The translations under genes and the position numbers were made by a program. From contig JAICYJ010000020.1 of the NCBI GenBank assembly GCA_025934255.1, forward strand, positions 1-49,123: a DNA stretch of 49,123 nucleotides, written 5' to 3'. How positions within the stretch are numbered: the first letter of the stretch is position 1; every line of letters starts with the position of its first letter. This DNA is from Thermoleophilia bacterium. Its GTDB lineage: Bacteria > Actinomycetota > Thermoleophilia > Gaiellales > JAICJC01. The notes under the pieces are model-generated. The model saw only the letters and a list, made by a program, of their open reading frames with translations, did no database searches and was not told the DNA's origin. Below, piece after piece: positions 21,149-27,710 of the stretch.

Positions 21149-21697
21149 CTAGTCTGCGGTGAGAAGGACGATGCGGTCGACGTCGTCGACCTCGGAAAGC
21201 TGGACGTTCACGCGCTCGGCGCGCGCGGTGGGCAGGTTCTTGCCGACGTAGTCGGGCCGGATCGGCAGCTCGCGGTGGCCGCGGTCGACCAGCACCGCCA
21301 GCTGCACGCGCTCCGGCCGGCCGTAGCCGAACAGCGCCTCGATGGCGCTGCGGATGGTGCGACCGGTGAACAGCACATCATCCACGAGCACCACCGAGCG
21401 GCCGTCGATCGGGAAGTCCAGCCGGGTCGCCTTCACCACCGGCTGGGGATGCGCGCGCACGTCGTCGCGGTAGAAGGAGATGTCGAGCGCACCGGTGGGC
21501 ACGCGCGCGTCGCTGAACTGCTCGATCAGCGCGGCCAGGCGGTCGGCCAGATAGACGCCGCGGGTGTGGATCCCGACCAGGACGAGGCGGTCGATGTCGG
21601 GGTGCTTCTCGACGATCTCGTGCGCGATCCGGCGCAGCGTCCGCTGCAGATCGGCCTCGTCGAGCAGAACCCGGCCTGCGATCTCGGGAACGCTCAC
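21149..21697 (-). CDS. pyrR: PyrR, pyrimidine operon regulator/uracil phosphoribosyltransferase
   Basis: PyrR binds UMP/UTP and pyr mRNA to repress the operon, and has weak uracil phosphoribosyltransferase activity. It carries the PRPP motif VVLVDDVLFTGRT, VGIHTRGVYLADRL and DISFYRDDV. The frame allows a GTG at 21730 (193 aa), but the GTG at 21697 (SVPEIAGRVLLDEADLQRT, 182 aa) matches the usual PyrR length and overlaps, as GTGA, the stop of a 13-codon leader ORF that has the better ribosome binding site. I prefer that start. It is the first structural gene of the pyr operon. Confidence 0.93.
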   Translation of the reverse strand: MSVPEIAGRVLLDEADLQRTLRRIAHEIVEKHPDIDRLVLVGIHTRGVYLADRLAALIEQFSDARVPTGALDISFYRDDVRAHPQPVVKATRLDFPIDGRSVVLVDDVLFTGRTIRSAIEALFGYGRPERVQLAVLVDRGHRELPIRPDYVGKNLPTARAERVNVQLSEVDDVDRIVLLTAD

Positions 21698-21735
21698 CCG
21701 GCTGTGGGCAGCGTCGTTGGGCAGGCACACGTCAT
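21694..21735 (-). CDS. 13-codon leader peptide upstream of pyrR
   Basis: ATG at 21735 is preceded by AAGGAG with a 7-base spacer, the best ribosome binding site in the region. It opens a short frame, MTCACPTTLPTAG, ending in a TGA that overlaps a GTG start of pyrR (GTGA). The strong site serves this ORF and not the 193-aa pyrR start, so pyrR is probably reached by translational coupling. It could be chance, but position, ribosome binding site and overlap agree. Confidence 0.6.
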   Translation of the reverse strand: MTCACPTTLPTAG

Positions 21736-21749
21736 CTTGCGACTCCTTC

Positions 21750-21768
21750 CCGGGCTCTCTGGCCGCGG
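21750..21768 (-). promoter_or_regulatory. Candidate PyrR-binding hairpin over the leader ribosome binding site
   Basis: The minus strand can fold as CCG, a bulged C, GGC, hexaloop CAGAGA, GCC, CGG. The known PyrR-binding loop has a CNGNGA hexaloop closed by a C-G pair with a bulge lower on the 5' side, which this reproduces. The hairpin ends one base before AAGGAG of the leader ORF, so bound PyrR could block translation. Confidence 0.65.
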
Positions 21769-21785
21769 ATTAAAGGGGTATGCGG

Positions 21786-21820
21786 GGCTGGCTCTGTCGT
21801 TGATCGAGCCGGGAGCAGCC
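21786..21820 (-). other. Hairpin in the methyltransferase-pyrR spacer
   Basis: A two-part inverted repeat (GGCT/AGCC outside, GGCTC/GAGCC inside) lies between the methyltransferase stop and the pyrR leader. It has no strong T-run, only TTT further on, so it is at best a weak terminator of the upstream gene or part of the pyr 5' UTR. Confidence 0.3.
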
Positions 21821-21822
21821 TA

Positions 21823-22599
21823 TCAGCCGGCGCGGATGGCGGCCAGGCGTGCCCGCGCGGTGACCGTCACGAACGGCATCGTGAAGTGGTCTTCCTCGCC
21901 GAGACCCGGGTGACGGGTGGCGAACTCGCGCACGGCCTGGAGCGTCTCGGCGCGCTGGTCGGGCGGCATGGTGGCCAGCTTGCTGGTCGACTTGGCCCAG
22001 GCCACCAGCCGGTCCGCGTCAAACGGGGTCGGGTTGGGGAAGTCACGGCGCTCGACCGGTCCGAACCGCTCGTGCTCCCCCACGCTCTCCCAGTCCGATC
22101 CGTCCACCTGCGACAGCACGTCCGCGCCCATCACCAGCGTGCCGGTCAGCTCGGCCACCCAGCCGATCGAGTCGTCGCGGATGTTCCAGAGCAGGCCCAG
22201 CACGCCACCCGGGCGCAGGACGCGGGCGATCTCGTTCAGCGCGGCCTCGGCATCGAACCAGTGGAAGGCCTGTCCGACCAGCACGGCGTCGACGCTCTCG
22301 TCGTCGAGCGGTATCTGCTCGGCGGTGCCGGCGTGCACCGGGACGTCCGGGTAGGCCGCCTGCAGCTGCGCGCGCATCCCGTCCAGCGGCTCCACGGCGG
22401 TGACGTTGCCGCCAGCGGCGATGATCGTGCGGGTCAGCTTGCCGGTGCCGGCGGCCAGGTCGAGCACGTCGTTTCCAGGAGCGGCGGCGAGCACCCAGTC
22501 CACGGCAGCCGCGGGGTAGGTTGGCCGTGCCTGCTGGTAGGCCTCGGCCACCTCGCCAAAGGATTGGGCGTGCCGCAGGTGAGTGTCGCGATCGGTCAT
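21823..22599 (-). CDS. Class I SAM-dependent methyltransferase
   Basis: A 258-aa methyltransferase of the Methyltransf_11 type. Motif I is VLDLAAGTGKLTRTI, followed by the acidic motif II residue in VTAVEPLDGM, a GTAEQIPL block and VLRPGGVLGLLWNIRDD. The substrate cannot be read from the sequence; close relatives with this LLWNIRDD segment are mostly annotated as generic small-molecule methyltransferases. It is upstream of the pyr operon on the same strand and divergent from the UDG-like gene. Confidence 0.85.
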   Translation of the reverse strand: MTDRDTHLRHAQSFGEVAEAYQQARPTYPAAAVDWVLAAAPGNDVLDLAAGTGKLTRTIIAAGGNVTAVEPLDGMRAQLQAAYPDVPVHAGTAEQIPLDDESVDAVLVGQAFHWFDAEAALNEIARVLRPGGVLGLLWNIRDDSIGWVAELTGTLVMGADVLSQVDGSDWESVGEHERFGPVERRDFPNPTPFDADRLVAWAKSTSKLATMPPDQRAETLQAVREFATRHPGLGEEDHFTMPFVTVTARARLAAIRAG

Positions 22600-22646
22600 C
22601 AGGCGGCAGGCTAGCCGAGTATCCGAGCGATGCCGGGATCGGCCGG

Positions 22647-22652
22647 TACGAT
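22647..22652 (+). promoter_or_regulatory. -10 hexamer for leaderless UDG-like gene
   Basis: TACGAT fits TANNNT and ends six bases before the GTG start of the UDG-like gene, which has no ribosome binding site. No good -35 hexamer was seen. The arrangement suggests transcription begins at the start codon. Confidence 0.5.
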
Positions 22653-22658
22653 CGCACG

Positions 22659-23249
22659 GTGGACGACCTGCTCCGCGACATCGCGCGCGCCCGCATCGGC
22701 GCCACCTTCAACCAGTACGCCGGGCGCGACGGTGCCGTGCGGCTGGCGAACCTGGAGCGGTATCTGGCCGAGCGGTCGGGGGCGGACGTGCTGGCGCTGG
22801 GTGAGGCAGCTGGATACCAGGGGATGCGGTGGTCGGGGATCGCGTTCACGAGTGAGCGCGACCTGATGCGATGGGGCCCGCCGTACCGGACCACCAGCGA
22901 TCGGGCAGGCGGCTGGAGCGAGCCGTCGGGGACGATCGTGCACCGCGTGCTGGACGAGCTGGCGGCCGAGCGGCGGGTGATCCTGTGGAACACGGTACCG
23001 CACCATCCCCACAGGCCGGGCGAGCCGCTGTCGAACCGGCGGCCGTCGGTGGCCGAGGTCGAGATCGGCGCGGAGTTCGCGCTGCGGGCGATCGAGCTGC
23101 TGCGGCCACGGCGGGTGGTGGCGGTCGGCCGGATCGCAGAGGGCATCCTGGGCGACGGCGCCCACTACGTCCGGCATCCCGCAAACGGCGGCGGCGCAGC
23201 CTTCGCGGCCGGCATGGCGGCCGAGCTGGCCGCGCTCGACGCCGGCTGA
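22659..23249 (+). CDS. Uracil-DNA glycosylase superfamily protein
   Basis: A 196-aa protein with a UDG-superfamily layout: GEAAGYQGMRWSGIAFTSE near residue 48 (the phosphate/uracil-pocket loop), VILWNTVPHHPHRPGEPLSN in the middle, and the C-terminal RHPANGGGAAF corresponding to the DNA-intercalation 'HPS' loop. It would remove uracil or a related damaged base from DNA; the exact family is not certain, and no Cys cluster for a family 4/5 iron-sulphur centre is visible. The frame is open upstream in the antisense of the methyltransferase, and the GTG at 22659 was chosen because coding similarity starts there. Confidence 0.7.
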   Translation: MDDLLRDIARARIGATFNQYAGRDGAVRLANLERYLAERSGADVLALGEAAGYQGMRWSGIAFTSERDLMRWGPPYRTTSDRAGGWSEPSGTIVHRVLDELAAERRVILWNTVPHHPHRPGEPLSNRRPSVAEVEIGAEFALRAIELLRPRRVVAVGRIAEGILGDGAHYVRHPANGGGAAFAAGMAAELAALDAG

Positions 23250-23261
23250 GCCGCCCCTCGC

Positions 23262-23437
23262 GGGTGGAACGCAGGTGCCGGGCACCGTCGTTACGCCCGT
23301 CACACCCGCGTGACCACCGCGTGACCTGTCGCCGGCGGAAAGGGCGATCTTCGACACGAACCACCAACGAGTGGTCGCAGACTCGCCGCAGCTCCGCTAA
23401 CGGTGAAACGACGGTGCCCGGCACCTGCGTTCCACCC
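23262..23437. mobile_element. 176-bp MITE-like element with 31-bp perfect terminal inverted repeats
   Basis: Bases 23262-23292 and 23407-23437 are perfect inverted copies of each other (31 of 31), starting GGGTGGAACGCAGGTGCC. Each arm contains the palindrome GGTGCCGGGCACC. The 114-base interior holds no ORF but has a CGTGACC repeat and a GGTCGC/GCGACC-like pair. The right end abuts the stop codon of the neighbouring methyltransferase. No clear target duplication was seen. It may be a non-autonomous element or a REP-like hairpin unit. Confidence 0.65.
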
Positions 23438-23438
23438 T

Positions 23439-24176
23439 CTAGGTACGCCTGGCGGTGGTGATCGACCAGAACAGGTCGGCCGCCACCGGCTGATCGTGGC
23501 CGGCCAGGTCGTGCTCGAGCCGGGCGAGGCCGTCCTGGTAGTCCCACTCGGCCAGCAGGTGCAGGGTCGAGATGTAGCGTCCGCGCACGCGCTCCAGCAC
23601 CGCCTCGGGATCGAGCGTCACCTGCTGGTGCAGACCGCGTTCGGCCACGTCGTGGAATCCGGACGCGCCGATGGCCGCGGACAGCGCGGCGGGATCCGGG
23701 AACCGGGCGCGGTCGATCCCGGCCAGGGTCGGAAAGTACGGGTTCAGGTGGAAGCGGTCGAAGTGCTCCCGCCGGAAGCTGACCACCACCAGCCGGCCGC
23801 CCGGGCACAGCACCCGCGCCATCTCGGACAGCGCCGCACCGACGTCATCGACCACGTGCATGACAAGGTGCGCGTGGGCAGCGTCGAACCAGCCATCCTT
23901 GAAGGGAAGATGTTCCGCCGCGGCCTGCTTCCACCCCACTCCGCGCGCGCCGCGGTGCCGCGCCTGATCGAGCATCTCCGACGACGGGTCGACGCCCCAC
24001 ACCCGTGCACCCAGCCGCTCGGCCGCGAACACCGCGAACCGGCCCGTGCCGCAGCCCACGTCCAGCAGCCGCGCGGCCGCACCCAGCTCGGCCAGCTCCA
24101 CCTCAGCCAGCTCCCGCCAGCTCTCGCCGGCCGGCCGCAGCTCGTCGTACCCGCCCGCCAGCGCCGCGAAGTCCAT
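23439..24176 (-). CDS. Class I SAM-dependent methyltransferase
   Basis: A 245-aa methyltransferase with motif I LLDVGCGTGRFAVFA, motif II VWGVDPSSEML, AAAEHLPFKDGWFDAA and VLCPGGRLVVVSF. The C-terminal part is helical and carries an AEWDYQDGLARLEHDL segment. It is not closely similar to the methyltransferase at 21823, so the two are not recent duplicates. The substrate is unknown. The ATG shares its A with the RNase Z stop (TGATG), so it is translated with RNase Z. The stop codon lies two bases from the inverted-repeat element. Confidence 0.84.
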   Translation of the reverse strand: MDFAALAGGYDELRPAGESWRELAEVELAELGAAARLLDVGCGTGRFAVFAAERLGARVWGVDPSSEMLDQARHRGARGVGWKQAAAEHLPFKDGWFDAAHAHLVMHVVDDVGAALSEMARVLCPGGRLVVVSFRREHFDRFHLNPYFPTLAGIDRARFPDPAALSAAIGASGFHDVAERGLHQQVTLDPEAVLERVRGRYISTLHLLAEWDYQDGLARLEHDLAGHDQPVAADLFWSITTARRT

Positions 24177-25156
24177 CAGCCGGCGGGCGCCGGTGCTTCG
24201 ACCGGAGTCTGCTCCTCGTCGCCGCGGATCAGCCGCGGCGCGCCCCGCTCGGCCAGAGGCACCTCGATCTCGTCGAAGTCGCGCGGCACCACGGTCTGGT
24301 CGAACACCGTGCGCGCCTCGCGGCGGATCTGTCCCCCCGTGTAGCGGGTGGACAGGTGCGTCAGCGCCAGCATCGTGACCTGGGCGTCGAGCGCCAGCTG
24401 GGCCGCCTGGATCGCGGTGCTGTGCCCGGTCTCCCCCGCCCGTTCGCTCTCCTCCTCCAGGAACGTGGCTTCGTGCACCAGCAGGTCGGCGGCGGCGGAC
24501 GCCTCCCGCGTGCCGGAGCAGGGACGTGTGTCGCCGGAGAACACAACCCGGCGACCCGGCCGCGGCGGTCCCACGACCTGCTCGGGCGTGACCACCGTGC
24601 CTGACTCGAGCGTCACCGGCCGTCCGTGTTGCAGCTCCCCGCACAGCGGCCCGAACGGCACTCCCAGCGCCGTTGCCGCCTCCATGTCGAACCGGCCGGG
24701 CCGGATGTCCTCACACAGCGCGTAGCCGAGGCTTGACACCCGGTGGTCGGTGGCGAACGGCTCGATCCGGTAGCCGTCACGCTGCAGCGTCTGCCCCGGC
24801 TCGAGCTCGACCAGCGACAGCGGATACGACAGCCGACCGATCACGCGGTCGAGCGAGCCGATCAACGCCCGCAGGCCGCTGGGGCCGTGGATCGTGAGCG
24901 GGGCCTCTCGCGCCCGCAGCGCGAACGTCTTCAGCATGCCGGGCAGGCCCAGCACGTGGTCGGCATGGAAGTGCGTGATCAGCGCCAGGTCGATGTCGGC
25001 CAGCCCGGCCGACGATCGCAGCATCTGCCGCTGCGTGCCCTCGCCGCAGTCGACCAGGATCCGCTCGCCGCCACGCCGCACGAGGTAGGCGGCGGGGCCG
25101 CGCTGCGCGGTCGGCACGGCACCCGCGGTACCCAGGAACAAGACGTCCAGATCCAT
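24176..25156 (-). CDS. rnz: Ribonuclease Z (tRNA 3' endonuclease)
   Basis: Metallo-beta-lactamase-fold nuclease that trims tRNA 3' ends before CCA addition; the window's tRNA-Arg has no encoded CCA, so such an enzyme is needed. The 326-aa protein has FLGTAGAVPTAQRGPAAYLV, the zinc motif HFHADH at 62-67, FATDHRVSSLGY, the metal Asp in FSGDTRPC and the C-terminal HLSTRY. The length is normal for RNase Z. The start is the ATG at 25156. Confidence 0.94.
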   Translation of the reverse strand: MDLDVLFLGTAGAVPTAQRGPAAYLVRRGGERILVDCGEGTQRQMLRSSAGLADIDLALITHFHADHVLGLPGMLKTFALRAREAPLTIHGPSGLRALIGSLDRVIGRLSYPLSLVELEPGQTLQRDGYRIEPFATDHRVSSLGYALCEDIRPGRFDMEAATALGVPFGPLCGELQHGRPVTLESGTVVTPEQVVGPPRPGRRVVFSGDTRPCSGTREASAAADLLVHEATFLEEESERAGETGHSTAIQAAQLALDAQVTMLALTHLSTRYTGGQIRREARTVFDQTVVPRDFDEIEVPLAERGAPRLIRGDEEQTPVEAPAPAG

Positions 25157-25198
25157 GGCCCGAGTTTAGGGGAGCCGGTCCGTCGCCGGGACCACATG

Positions 25199-25405
25199 TC
25201 AGCCGACGAGATGCAGCGGCGGGCGGTCGTGCTCGGCAAGCACGACGCGGGCACGGGCCAGGAAGGCGTCGAGCGTGAACGCGCTGCCCGACTCCGGGTC
25301 ATCCTCACCGACGACGCGCAGCCGCGGCGCGGCGGGCGGATCGTCGTCGGGCAGGAAGCGCCGGCTGCGCCACTCGTCCAGGGAGATGACCTGGGCGCAG
25401 CTCAC
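25199..25405 (-). CDS. Unknown 68-aa protein, second gene of the SOS operon
   Basis: A GTG at 25405 overlaps the stop of the LysM gene as GTGA and opens a 68-aa frame (SCAQVISLDEWRSRRFLPDD at the start, then PRLRVVGEDDPESGSAF, ending in ARARVVLAEHDRPPLHLVG). It is soluble and acidic in the middle, with no signal or membrane segment and no motif I recognise. Tight overlap and shared promoter make it a likely SOS-induced protein acting with the LysM protein. The frame also extends upstream in the antisense direction of coding signal, but that part looks like a shadow of the LysM gene. Confidence 0.6.
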   Translation of the reverse strand: MSCAQVISLDEWRSRRFLPDDDPPAAPRLRVVGEDDPESGSAFTLDAFLARARVVLAEHDRPPLHLVG

Positions 25406-25665
25406 GGCAGCACCAGCCGCTGTCCGACGGTGATCGTGGCGTCGCTGAGGTGGTTTGCGGAGCGGATCTTGTAGACGCCGTCCCGGGTGTCTCCCCCGGA
25501 GTAGTGCGTCGACGCGATCGACCACAGTGTGTCACCGGACTTGACGCGGTAGTGCCCGGGCGTGGCAGCGCCCGGTGAGGGTGACGCCATGCCCAGCATG
25601 AGGGCCACGGTGCAGACCACGACGGCGGCCGCGACCAGGATCCGGGATGTGGGTTGAGCGAACAT
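25402..25665 (-). CDS. Membrane-anchored LysM protein, probable SOS cell-division inhibitor
   Basis: An 87-aa protein: a short N-terminus, one membrane segment (LVAAAVVVCTVALMLGM, about 10-27), then a single LysM domain (GHYRVKSGDTLWSIASTHYS to ITVGQRLVLP) outside the cell. This is the layout of YneA of Bacillus, and of the SOS-linked division regulators of actinobacteria (DivS/Rv2719c), which delay septation after DNA damage. Two LexA-type operators lie over its promoter. The ATG at 25665 is inside one operator and seven bases after the -10 hexamer, so the transcript is probably leaderless. No lexA is in the window. Confidence 0.82.
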   Translation of the reverse strand: MFAQPTSRILVAAAVVVCTVALMLGMASPSPGAATPGHYRVKSGDTLWSIASTHYSGGDTRDGVYKIRSANHLSDATITVGQRLVLP

Positions 25666-25672
25666 GTGTTCG
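25659..25672. promoter_or_regulatory. LexA (SOS) box 1
   Basis: CGAACATGTGTTCG, a perfect 14-bp palindromic CGAAC-N4-GTTCG operator of the Gram-positive LexA type. It covers the ATG and probable transcription start of the LysM gene. Confidence 0.85.
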
Positions 25673-25701
25673 AGTCTAGACGAACAGGTGTTCGATGTCA
25701 A
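25673..25701 (-). promoter_or_regulatory. Consensus promoter of the SOS operon
   Basis: On the minus strand TTGACA (25701-25696) and TAGACT (25678-25673) are separated by exactly 17 bases. The -10 ends seven bases before the LysM ATG. Both SOS boxes overlap its key positions. Confidence 0.8.
25681..25694. promoter_or_regulatory. LexA (SOS) box 2
   Basis: CGAACAGGTGTTCG, a second CGAAC-N4-GTTCG operator whose start is 22 bp (two helical turns) from that of box 1. It lies in the spacer between the -35 and -10 hexamers of the LysM promoter and about 40 bp upstream of folP. Confidence 0.85.
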
Positions 25702-25720
25702 GGAGTTGGCTGCATCCCGG

Positions 25721-25726
25721 TACGCT
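25721..25726 (+). promoter_or_regulatory. -10 hexamer for leaderless folP
   Basis: TACGCT ends six bases before the GTG of folP; no ribosome binding site precedes that GTG at normal distance (an AAGGAG lies 27 bases away). No clear -35 was seen. Confidence 0.5.
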
Positions 25727-25732
25727 GGCGCC

Positions 25733-26566
25733 GTGCTGCTGCAATTCCGCCACCGAACGCTGCCCTGCCAGGGCCGCCCACACCTGATGGGGATCGTCAA
25801 CGTGACGCCGGATTCGTTCTACGACGGCGGCGCCACCGCGACCACCGACCTGGCGGTGGCCCGCGCGCTGGCCGTCGTCTCCGAGGGCGCGACCGTGATC
25901 GATGTGGGCGGCATGACCGCCCGCCCCGGCCTTGAGCTGAGCGCCGCCGACGAGATGGCGCGGGTGCTGCCGGTGCTGGAGGGCATCCGCGCGGCCGGCT
26001 GCGAGGCGGTGGTCTCGGTCGACACCTACCGCGCCGAAGTGGCGGCGGCGGCGCTCGAGGCCGGCGCCGACATGATCAACGACCACACCGGGCTGACCGA
26101 CGGCGACCTGGCGGCGGCCGTCGCCGAGCACGGCGGCGGGCTGGTCGTGACCCACCTGGGGCTCGCCCCGAAGCAGGTGCAGGCGGGCCGCTACGACATC
26201 GCCCCGGCCCAGATCGGCAGCTTCCTGACGCAGCGTGCCGAGCTGGCGATCGACGCCGGCATCGACCGCTCGGCGCTGGTGGTCGACCCCGGGCTGGGCT
26301 TCGGGAAGTCGACCGCGACCGACCTGGCCACCCTGCGCGCGCTGCCGGACCTGCTCGGGCTCGGCTATCCCCTGCTCCTTGCCTGCTCACACAAGGAGGT
26401 GACGGCGGAGCCGCTGGGCCTGCCCGAGTCGAACATCGAGGGCACCGCCGCCGTGGTCGCGGTGGCCGCCTACCAGGGCGTGCAGCTGCTACGCGTGCAC
26501 GACCTGCCGTTCATGGCGCGGGTGGCGACCATGGCCGCGCTGCTCGGCCGCGGCGACGCGAACTGA
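25733..26566 (+). CDS. folP: Dihydropteroate synthase-family protein
   Basis: Condenses p-aminobenzoate with the pterin pyrophosphate in folate synthesis, the target of sulfonamides. The 277-aa protein has MGIVNVTPDSFYDGG, the VIDVGGMTARPG block, VSVDTYRAEVAAAALEAGAD, INDHTG and VVDPGLGFGKS. The pterin loop has GGMTARPG where many enzymes have GGESTRPG, and HKE replaces the usual SRK-type segment near the end, so it could be a divergent DHPS paralogue. The start was taken at GTG 25733, since the longer frame would run through the SOS operators. No other folate genes are nearby. Confidence 0.85.
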   Translation: MLLQFRHRTLPCQGRPHLMGIVNVTPDSFYDGGATATTDLAVARALAVVSEGATVIDVGGMTARPGLELSAADEMARVLPVLEGIRAAGCEAVVSVDTYRAEVAAAALEAGADMINDHTGLTDGDLAAAVAEHGGGLVVTHLGLAPKQVQAGRYDIAPAQIGSFLTQRAELAIDAGIDRSALVVDPGLGFGKSTATDLATLRALPDLLGLGYPLLLACSHKEVTAEPLGLPESNIEGTAAVVAVAAYQGVQLLRVHDLPFMARVATMAALLGRGDAN

Positions 26567-26573
26567 CGCCGGC

Positions 26574-27710
26574 TCAGCCCTGCGGCGGCGACAGGTCTGG
26601 TGCGAACTCCGGCAGGAACCGGCCGTCGCGGTAGATCGGCTCGCCGTCGGCGTGGATCTCGCCGCCGGAGCGCAGGTCGCAGACCATGTCCCAGTGCAGC
26701 CCGGAGCGGTTCGTGCTGCCCGTCTCCGGATAGCCGGCGCCGACCGCCATGTGGCACGTGCCGCCGATCTTCTCGTCGAACAGGATCTGCTTGCTGAAGT
26801 CCTGCACGCCGTAGTTGGTGCCGATCGCGAACTCGCCCAGGATCGACGCGCCCTCGTCGATCGCCAGCATCTGGCGGAGCAGCTCCTGGCCGGCGGCCGC
26901 CTCGCTCTGCACCACCCGCCCGCCCTCGAACCGCAGCCGCACGTCCTCTACCTCGCGGCCGCTGAAGATGGCCGGGAACGAGAACCGCACGTCGCCGGTG
27001 GTCTCGGTCTCGATCGGGCCGGTGAAGACCTCGCCGTCGGGGAAGTTGCGCTCGCCGTTACAGGGGACCCACGCGCGGCCGGCCACGCCGACCGTGAGGT
27101 CGGTGTCCTCGGCCAGCACCCGCAGCGTGCGCACGCCGGACAGGCGGTCGGCGATGGCCCGCAGCTTCTCGGCGAAGCCACGCCAGGCCGCCACCGGATC
27201 GGGAAGGTGCAGCCAGCCGGCCCGGTAGACGAAGTCCTCGTAGGCGGCCAGCGACATGTTGGCGTCCTGCGCGAACGCCTCACACGGATAGGCGGTCACG
27301 CACCAGCGCAGCTCCTTCGCGGCCGAGCGCCGCATGTACAGCTCCATCAGCGGTGCCCGCGCTTCCCTCACGGCGGCCACCCTGGCCGGATCGACACCGG
27401 ACAGCTCCCGCGTGTTCCAGGCCGCGTGGATCGCGACCCGCAGGTCGATCGCCGCCATCTCCGGCATCGCGCCTGGCAGCAACGTCGTCAGCTGCTCCTC
27501 GGCCGCCTCCGACAGGAACGCCAGCTGCGTGCCCTCCGCGGCCACCCGCACCCGCGGCAACGCGCCCATCTCCAGCGCCCGCGTCACGATCTCCAGCACC
27601 AGCGGCTCGGCCAGCGCCGGTGCCTCGATCAGCATCAGCTGCCCCGGCTCGACCCGTAGCGAGTACTCGCAGATCACCCGCGCCAGGCTCTCCACCCGCC
27701 GGTCGCTCAC
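26574..27710 (-). CDS. M29-family (thermophilic) metallo-aminopeptidase, copy A
   Basis: A 378-aa protein of the aminopeptidase T/AmpS family, which removes N-terminal amino acids with two metal ions. It has LARVICEYSLRVEPGQLMLIE at the N-terminus, ERNFPDGEVFTGP, LGEFAIGTNYGVQ, FDEKIGGTCHMAVG and NRSGLHWDMVCDLR, which carry the Glu, His and Asp metal ligands of the family. The GTG at 27710 overlaps the stop of copy B as GTGA. It is the last gene of a four-gene operon with a dipeptide epimerase and a DUF1611 protein. Confidence 0.92.
   Translation of the reverse strand: MSDRRVESLARVICEYSLRVEPGQLMLIEAPALAEPLVLEIVTRALEMGALPRVRVAAEGTQLAFLSEAAEEQLTTLLPGAMPEMAAIDLRVAIHAAWNTRELSGVDPARVAAVREARAPLMELYMRRSAAKELRWCVTAYPCEAFAQDANMSLAAYEDFVYRAGWLHLPDPVAAWRGFAEKLRAIADRLSGVRTLRVLAEDTDLTVGVAGRAWVPCNGERNFPDGEVFTGPIETETTGDVRFSFPAIFSGREVEDVRLRFEGGRVVQSEAAAGQELLRQMLAIDEGASILGEFAIGTNYGVQDFSKQILFDEKIGGTCHMAVGAGYPETGSTNRSGLHWDMVCDLRSGGEIHADGEPIYRDGRFLPEFAPDLSPPQG

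Noticed and set aside
21786..21820. Transcription attenuator upstream of pyrR
   Set aside because: The hairpin lacks a T-run and no alternative antiterminator pairing was found; translational control at the ribosome site is the simpler model.
22083..22160. Possible second gene opposite the methyltransferase at 21823
   Set aside because: The plus-strand frames there are repetitive Val/Arg/His shadows and the methyltransferase motifs on the minus strand are intact.
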